From contig DJPK01000073.1 of the NCBI GenBank assembly GCA_002438545.1, forward strand, positions 1,067-11,615: DNA of 10,549 nt, written 5' to 3'. Both the position numbers and the translations under genes were made by a program. Origin of the DNA: Caryophanales bacterium UBA6414 (GTDB lineage: Bacteria > Bacillota_I > Bacilli_A > RF39 > UBA660). Positions 6,182 through 10,549 of the stretch are shown piece by piece. The notes under the pieces are model-generated. The model made no database searches and was not told the origin of the DNA. It saw only the letters and a list, made by a program, of their open reading frames with translations. The first letter of the stretch is position 1; each line of letters begins with the position of its first letter.

Positions 6182-7505
6182 TAAGAAAAAACTAACTGAA
6201 GCATTTGGTGTAAAACCTAATAAAGGTGAAAAAATAGCTAATGTAAAAGATTATGATGTCTTTCAAGATAAAAGTCTATTAGATAGTTTAAGAAATAAAA
6301 TAATTCAAAATCTAGTAGATAATAGTGTTCCAGAAGGAGTAATGTTAGAACAATATATTAATGATGAAATAGATGCCACTCTAGCTGGATATGATTTAGG
6401 ATATCTTGAAAGAAAGTATATCTTTAATCTTATTCAAAATGAAGTAAATGGTTATGGGCCACTAACTGACTTACTAGATAATGATAGCGTTACTGAAATA
6501 ATGGTTAATGGACCATCGGATATATATGTTGAAATAGCTGGTAAACTAGTTAAAGATGAATCAGTATCATTTATTAATGAAAAACACATCATTAGAACTA
6601 TTCAAAGAATTGTCCAACCATTAGGAAGAACTATTGATGCTGCTAACCCTATGGTTGATGCTAGATTAAGAGATGGTTCAAGATTAAATGCTATCATCCC
6701 ACCACTTTCCCTAAAAGGACCAGTTCTAACCATTAGAAAGTTTGCTAAGAATCTCGAAGGTATTGAAGACTTATTACGTATGGGTTCTTTAACTGCTAAG
6801 ATGGCTACTTTTCTAGATGCGGCTGTTAAAGCTAAATTAAACATTATTATTAGTGGTGGTACTGGTACTGGTAAAACAACTTTATTAAATATGCTAAGTG
6901 GTTTCATTGAAGACCATGAACGTATTATTACTATTGAAGATGCTGCTGAATTAAGATTAAAGCAAAGCCATGTCATCTCTCTTGAAACAAGAAGTGTCAA
7001 CTATGAAGGAGAAGGGGAAGTAACCATTAGAGACTTGGTTAAGAACTCTCTAAGAATGCGTCCCGATCGTATTATTGTCGGAGAAGTTAGAGGTAAAGAA
7101 GCCTTTGATATGATGCAAGCCATGAATACCGGACACGAAGGTTCTATTACCACACTACACGCTAACTCACCAATCGATGCAACTAATAGACTCGAAACTA
7201 TGCTCCTTATGAATGATATGGACTTACCAATTCCTGCTATTCGTGGATATATTGAGAATGCTATTGACTTAATCGTTCAAATAGATAGATTATCTGATGG
7301 TAAAAGAAAAATTACCTCAATATCTGAAATAGCTGGACTTAAAAATAACGAAATTATAATAAAAGAAATATTTGCCTATAAACAACAAGGACTATCTGAA
7401 GATGGTTTAGTTAAAGGTGAATTTATTGTTTATAATTATATTCCTAAAGTATATGATAAAATTAAACGAAAAGGAATAGAATTAGTAGATATTTTTGGGG
7501 AATAA
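6174..7505 (+). CDS. tadA: TadA/CpaF secretion ATPase of the Tad pilus
   Basis: 443 residues from the ATG. An N-terminal helical region precedes the NGYGPLTDLLDN and EIMVNGPSDIYVE blocks typical of TadA/CpaF (residues about 92-120). The core has all hallmarks of the type II/IV secretion ATPase family: Walker A GGTGTGKTT (228-236), Asp box IITIEDAAEL (251-260), Walker B region RMRPDRIIVGEVRG (295-308) and His box TGHEGSITTLHAN (319-331). It also carries the VDARLRDGSRLNAIIPP block (161-177) seen across the family. The enzyme is expected to form a cytoplasmic hexamer that hydrolyses ATP to drive pilin extrusion (in characterised Tad systems also retraction) through TadB/TadC. Length is normal for the family and no catalytic residue is missing. 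It overlaps the upstream ATPase gene by 8 bases and is followed after 8 bases by an unknown gene. Confidence 0.96.
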   Translation: MSNKKKLTEAFGVKPNKGEKIANVKDYDVFQDKSLLDSLRNKIIQNLVDNSVPEGVMLEQYINDEIDATLAGYDLGYLERKYIFNLIQNEVNGYGPLTDLLDNDSVTEIMVNGPSDIYVEIAGKLVKDESVSFINEKHIIRTIQRIVQPLGRTIDAANPMVDARLRDGSRLNAIIPPLSLKGPVLTIRKFAKNLEGIEDLLRMGSLTAKMATFLDAAVKAKLNIIISGGTGTGKTTLLNMLSGFIEDHERIITIEDAAELRLKQSHVISLETRSVNYEGEGEVTIRDLVKNSLRMRPDRIIVGEVRGKEAFDMMQAMNTGHEGSITTLHANSPIDATNRLETMLLMNDMDLPIPAIRGYIENAIDLIVQIDRLSDGKRKITSISEIAGLKNNEIIIKEIFAYKQQGLSEDGLVKGEFIVYNYIPKVYDKIKRKGIELVDIFGE

Positions 7506-7513
7506 GTGATAGA

Positions 7514-7999
7514 ATGACAAAAGGAAAAATAATAGGCTATATTGGGATAGTTGCAATAATAGGTATAATTGCTTTTCTAGGAAGTAAGTATTATTTATAT
7601 ACTAAAAATAGTGAAGTAGATAAAAAAACCAATACTAAGATAATAAAATATTCCAATTTAATATGTAATAAAAATGAAGATGCAGATAATTATTCGCAAA
7701 ACAATATTATTACTATAGCCTTTGATAAAAATAATTTAGTTTGGCTACGTGATTTGTCAGCATATTATTACTTTGATAATGATAAATATACAGCTGCTAA
7801 AAATGAATTAAATACTACCGAAAGTGGTATATATAAAAATTCTTATGATGATGATGGTCTCATAATTACTACTATATATGAAGGTGAGATTAATAATCTT
7901 AAAAATGACAATTGGAACACAGATATAAATACATATACATATGATAATCTAATTAAATACTATCAAGATAAAGAATATACATGTGAATTAAATAATTAA
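7514..7999 (+). CDS. Unknown membrane-anchored protein within the Tad operon
   Basis: 161 residues with no recognised family. One N-terminal membrane helix (about 6-23, IIGYIGIVAIIGIIAFLG) is preceded by MTKGK. This suggests an N-in signal anchor with an extracytoplasmic domain of about 135 residues. That domain is polar, rich in Asn, Asp and Tyr, and has only two cysteines, C51 and C157, which could form a disulfide joining its ends. There is no lipobox. The start ATG lies 8 bases after tadA; GGGGAAT (7497-7503) overlaps the tadA stop and gives a long-spaced ribosome binding site. It ends 18 bases before tadB, which has a strong site. Its place between tadA and tadB suggests co-expression with the pilus machine. 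A pilin or assembly-factor role is a guess: it has no prepilin cleavage motif. A faint similarity in style to small two-Cys lipoproteins of the YehR/DUF1307 type was considered but is not secure. Confidence 0.75.
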   Translation: MTKGKIIGYIGIVAIIGIIAFLGSKYYLYTKNSEVDKKTNTKIIKYSNLICNKNEDADNYSQNNIITIAFDKNNLVWLRDLSAYYYFDNDKYTAAKNELNTTESGIYKNSYDDDGLIITTIYEGEINNLKNDNWNTDINTYTYDNLIKYYQDKEYTCELNN

Positions 8000-8017
8000 A
8001 AGGAAGAAGGTAAAAAG

Positions 8018-9007
8018 ATGGGTAATTTAATATCTTTAATTATGCAAATACTTGTAATGATTTTTGTTTTAATAATTATCATCTTTTTAATAAGACAAAA
8101 CATTGCTTTAAGATTTGAAAGAAGAATAGGTAAATATAGTGTTGAACCGGTTAATTCTGAGAACACTTCCGTATTAGAAGGCTTAATGCAACGATATAAA
8201 AAAATAGTTAAAAAATTAAGAAAATATACTAAGAAAATATTCCCTAAAACATCATTAAAGTATGAAAAGTATGTTATTTATGGTGAAGATATGGAAGCTG
8301 CTGACTTTGTTACCAATAAAATTATTATTAGTTTTGTTTTGCTTTTCCTAGAAATAATAGATAGTATTTTTAAATGGGAAAGAATATCTTTACTAAGCGT
8401 TTTAATAGTACTAACATTTGGTTTCTATATTCTTGATATATATCTAGCTTATGATCGAAGAAAAAGAAAGAAATCTATTCAAAACGATATGCTAAGAGCT
8501 ATAATAATCATGAATAATGCTTTTAAAGCTGGTAAATCTACTATACAAGCTGTTGAAATAGCTTCCAAAGAATTACCCGAACCAATTAATATGGAATTTA
8601 AAAAAATGTATCGTGATATGAAATATGGCTTATCAACAGAAATAGTTTTTGATAGATTTGCCAAAAGAATTAATATTGAAGAAGCTAGATATTTATCATC
8701 ATCTTTAACTATTTTAAATAAGACTGGTGGTAATATCATAAATGTCTTTTCTTCTATTGAAAAAACTTTATTTGATAAGAAAAAATTAAAAGAAGAACTA
8801 AAAAACTCGACAGCAAGTTCTAATGCTGTTGTTAAAATATTGTTATTAGTACCATTTATTTTTGTAGCAATAATATACTTTGTAAGTCCCGGATACTTTG
8901 ATCCATTATTCTCTAGTACCATTGGTTACATTATATTATTCATAATGGTTCTAATGTTTATAGCATACGCATATTTACTACAAAAAATAATAAAAGTAAG
9001 GGTGTAG
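8018..9007 (+). CDS. tadB: TadB-like inner-membrane platform protein (T2SSF/GspF domain)
   Basis: 329 residues; ATG preceded by AGGAAGAAGG (8001-8010). A first membrane helix lies at about 5-25, followed by a basic linker (59-75, KKIVKKLRKYTKK), two helices (about 100-118 and 122-144), then the cytoplasmic T2SSF domain (about 155-265). The domain shows NDMLRAIIIMNNAFKAGKS, AVEIASKELPEPINMEF and SLTILNKTGGNIINVFSSI. Two C-terminal helices (about 271-291 and 300-321) follow. This layout, and its place directly before a shorter T2SSF protein, is that of TadB. TadB and TadC are thought to form the membrane platform coupling TadA ATP hydrolysis to pilin insertion. The TAG stop is 4 bases before tadC. 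Confidence 0.92.
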   Translation: MGNLISLIMQILVMIFVLIIIIFLIRQNIALRFERRIGKYSVEPVNSENTSVLEGLMQRYKKIVKKLRKYTKKIFPKTSLKYEKYVIYGEDMEAADFVTNKIIISFVLLFLEIIDSIFKWERISLLSVLIVLTFGFYILDIYLAYDRRKRKKSIQNDMLRAIIIMNNAFKAGKSTIQAVEIASKELPEPINMEFKKMYRDMKYGLSTEIVFDRFAKRINIEEARYLSSSLTILNKTGGNIINVFSSIEKTLFDKKKLKEELKNSTASSNAVVKILLLVPFIFVAIIYFVSPGYFDPLFSSTIGYIILFIMVLMFIAYAYLLQKIIKVRV

Positions 9008-9011
9008 ATAT

Positions 9012-9710
9012 ATGAAAGACAGTGAATTATCAAAAAAAATATTAAGTAAAAAAGAAATAAAAAGAATAGATAAGAAGTTAAATCTATTAGGTAAGAAAAG
9101 AAATATTACCGCTATTAACTTTATCAATAGTCGCATTATAAGTTCAGTTATTGTCTTTCTCGTTACCTTAGATTTATTTAATATTGGCTTTGTAATAGCA
9201 CCAATTTTAACAATTATCTATTACTATCTATTCGAAAAAATATTTTTAGATAATAAAATAAATAAAAGAAGAATAGATTTAGAAAGTGAGTCTATTCATT
9301 TCTTCGAAGTATTAACATTATCACTAGAAACAGGTAGAAATCTAGACGAAGCTATATCAATAACAATAGCTAATGTCAATGGATTATTGTCTAATGAATT
9401 TTCTAATGCTCTAGTTGAAGTAAAATATGGTAAAAGTCTTACGGAAAGTTTAGAATATATGCAACGATATATACCATCAGATTCCATAAATAATATTATA
9501 TTATCTATTGCACAATCTAATGTATATGGTAGTGGTATTATTGAAACATTAAATAATCAAATAGACTATTTACGTGAAAAGAAAAAACTAGAAGTAAAAG
9601 CTGAAATATCCAAAGTACCAATTAAAATTAGTGTTATATCAGTATTTTTCTTTGTTCCATTAGTATTGTTAATTATTTTAGCACCTGTTTTATTAACTTA
9701 TATTGAATAA
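9012..9710 (+). CDS. tadC: TadC-like inner-membrane platform protein (T2SSF/GspF domain)
   Basis: 232 residues; AAGGGTG (8998-9004) across the tadB stop is its ribosome binding site. A basic, lysine-rich N-terminus (1-35) is followed by membrane helices at about 38-57 and 59-78. The T2SSF domain (about 88-200) contains ESIHFFEVLTLSLETGRNLD, EVKYGKSLTESLEYM and NNIILSIAQSNVYGSGI. A terminal hydrophobic segment spans 203-229. It is shorter than many TadC proteins (about 290-320 residues), lacking part of the N-terminal region, but the core domain is intact. It partners TadB. It is the last gene of the operon; no terminator follows, and its stop codon lies inside the promoter of the next gene. 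Confidence 0.92.
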   Translation: MKDSELSKKILSKKEIKRIDKKLNLLGKKRNITAINFINSRIISSVIVFLVTLDLFNIGFVIAPILTIIYYYLFEKIFLDNKINKRRIDLESESIHFFEVLTLSLETGRNLDEAISITIANVNGLLSNEFSNALVEVKYGKSLTESLEYMQRYIPSDSINNIILSIAQSNVYGSGIIETLNNQIDYLREKKKLEVKAEISKVPIKISVISVFFFVPLVLLIILAPVLLTYIE

Positions 9711-9732
9711 AATACAAGAATTATGTTATAAT
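9703..9732 (+). promoter_or_regulatory. Sigma-A promoter of yebC, overlapping the end of tadC
   Basis: The -10 TATAAT (9727-9732) has an extended TG at 9724-9725 (TGTTATAAT). The -35 TTGAAT (9703-9708) is 18 bases upstream and lies within the last codons and stop of tadC. Transcription should start at about 9739. Readthrough from the Tad operon into yebC is also likely because no terminator intervenes. Confidence 0.78.
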
Positions 9733-9753
9733 TAACTAGAGATTTTAATTTTT

Positions 9754-9761
9754 AAGGAGGG
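9754..9761 (+). promoter_or_regulatory. Consensus ribosome binding site of yebC
   Basis: AAGGAGGG sits 6 bases before the ATG at 9768 and is the strongest Shine-Dalgarno match in the window, consistent with high expression of yebC compared with the weakly served tadE. Confidence 0.85.
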
Positions 9762-9767
9762 AAAATT

Positions 9768-10487
9768 ATGTCAGGACATTCAAAATGGTCAACAATAAAA
9801 AGAAAAAAAGGCGCTATTGATGCAGAACGTAGTAAAATATTTCAAAAATTAGCCAAAGAAATCTATGTAGCTGCTAAATCAGGTGATCCGGATCCAGTTA
9901 ACAATGCTTCATTAAGAATGGTTATTGAAAAAGCAAAAGGCGAAAATATGCCTAAAAATAATATTCAATCAGCTATCGATAAAGCCAAAAGTAAAGGTGC
10001 TGATGAAAACTACGAAGCAGTTAGATATGAAGGCTATGGTCCAGGTGGTATCGCCATAATGATTGATTGCTTAACAGATAATCGTAATAGAACAGCCTCG
10101 TTTGTTAGAAGTACTCTAACAAAAAGAGGAGGGAACTTAGGAACAGATGGTTCAGTTAGTTATTTATTTAAACGTCGTGGAGTATTAATTTTAGATAAAG
10201 AATATAATGAAGATAAATTAATGGAAGATGCTCTAGAATTAGATATTGAAGACTTAGTGAGTGAAGAAGATAGTTATGTAATTTATACTAAACCTGAAAA
10301 CTTCATTAGTGTTAAAGAAACTCTAGAAAATATGGGATATACTAACTTTATTATGTCTGAAGTATCATTTGTTCCCGATAACTATATTAGCCTAGACGAT
10401 GAATTAAGCGAAAGAGCTCAATCATTAATCGAATCACTAGAAGATCTTGATGATGTACAAAACGTATATCATAACCTAGATTGTTAG
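9768..10487 (+). CDS. yebC: YebC/PmpR family protein
   Basis: 239 residues, the usual length for the family. The N-terminus MSGHSKWSTIKRKKGAIDAE is the nearly invariant YebC signature, followed by RSKIFQKLAKEIYVAAKSG, the GENMPKNNIQSAIDKAKSKG block, YEGYGPGGIAIMIDCLTDNR and NRTASFVRSTLTKRGGNLG. The C-terminal alpha/beta domains are complete to the conserved VQNVYHNL end. The family was annotated as transcriptional regulators. More recent work links YebC-type proteins to ribosomes and to translation of proline-rich stretches; which applies here cannot be told from sequence. The gene has its own promoter, a consensus ribosome binding site and a terminator. Its position after tadC need not imply a role in pilus biogenesis. 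Confidence 0.97.
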   Translation: MSGHSKWSTIKRKKGAIDAERSKIFQKLAKEIYVAAKSGDPDPVNNASLRMVIEKAKGENMPKNNIQSAIDKAKSKGADENYEAVRYEGYGPGGIAIMIDCLTDNRNRTASFVRSTLTKRGGNLGTDGSVSYLFKRRGVLILDKEYNEDKLMEDALELDIEDLVSEEDSYVIYTKPENFISVKETLENMGYTNFIMSEVSFVPDNYISLDDELSERAQSLIESLEDLDDVQNVYHNLDC

Positions 10488-10517
10488 TTAAAAATATAAA
10501 TCTTTGATTAAAGTAAT

Positions 10518-10548
10518 CACTTCTCTAATATTAGAGAGGTGTTTTTTT
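10518..10548 (+). terminator. Rho-independent terminator after yebC
   Basis: CACTTCTCT (10518-10526) pairs with AGAGAGGTG (10533-10541), with one G-U pair, around AATATT. The self-complementary loop could shorten to four bases. Seven T residues follow at 10542-10548. It begins 30 bases after the yebC stop. Confidence 0.9.
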
Positions 10549-10549
10549 C

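Noticed and set aside
6602..7000. Open frame of 132 codons on the minus strand
   Set aside because: It is a shadow of the conserved Walker A and Asp-box region of tadA.
8479..8922. Open frame of 147 codons on the minus strand
   Set aside because: It is antisense to the T2SSF domain of tadB, whose coding evidence is strong; no independent signals support it.
1..10549. CRISPR arrays, tRNA or rRNA genes, insertion sequences, and reassigned TGA codons
   Set aside because: No regularly spaced repeats, no cloverleaf or rRNA signatures, no transposase or terminal inverted repeats, and Trp is encoded by TGG in the recognised proteins.

Overview
The window is AT-rich DNA with short intergenic gaps. 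It uses the standard stop code: TGG encodes Trp and every recognisable family reads through without in-frame TGA. Strong Shine-Dalgarno sites and three extended -10 (TGnTATAAT-type) promoters are visible. This fits a low-GC member of the Bacillota, perhaps one of the uncultured Mollicutes-like Bacilli. The lineage is an inference from composition and protein style. No outer-membrane component such as a secretin is present, which fits a single-membrane cell.

Layout, all genes on the + strand. (1) 1-2106: the 3' part of a LemA-family gene and a DUF2207 membrane protein with a glycine-rich tail, closed by a clear terminator at 2125-2151. (2) 2160-4600: a single-gene unit with its own promoter, a predicted 5'-leader hairpin and a terminator. 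It encodes a 758-residue cell-surface protein with a signal peptide, a dockerin-like Ca-binding pair, a cohesin-like domain, a cadherin-like domain and a C-terminal membrane anchor. (3) 4637-9710: one promoter followed by seven tightly packed genes forming a compact Tad-type (type IVc) pilus assembly operon. The order is TadE-like pseudopilin, a second TadE/TadF-like pseudopilin, a CpaE/TadZ-like ATPase without receiver domain, the TadA/CpaF ATPase, a 161-residue membrane-anchored protein of unknown function, TadB and TadC. (4) 9703-10549: yebC (YebC/PmpR family) with its own promoter overlapping the end of tadC, and a strong terminator.

How the genes could work together: TadA would power pilus assembly through the TadB/TadC inner-membrane platform, the CpaE-like ATPase would place the machine, and the two small TadE/F proteins would be minor pilins. 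No major Flp pilin and no prepilin peptidase (TadV/CpaA) lie in the window, so they must be elsewhere or be replaced. The most unusual points are the unknown gene between tadA and tadB, a near-identical 26-base sequence at the starts of both pseudopilin genes, loss of the Glu+5 pilin residue in the second pseudopilin, and the dockerin-plus-cohesin membrane-anchored surface protein beside the operon.
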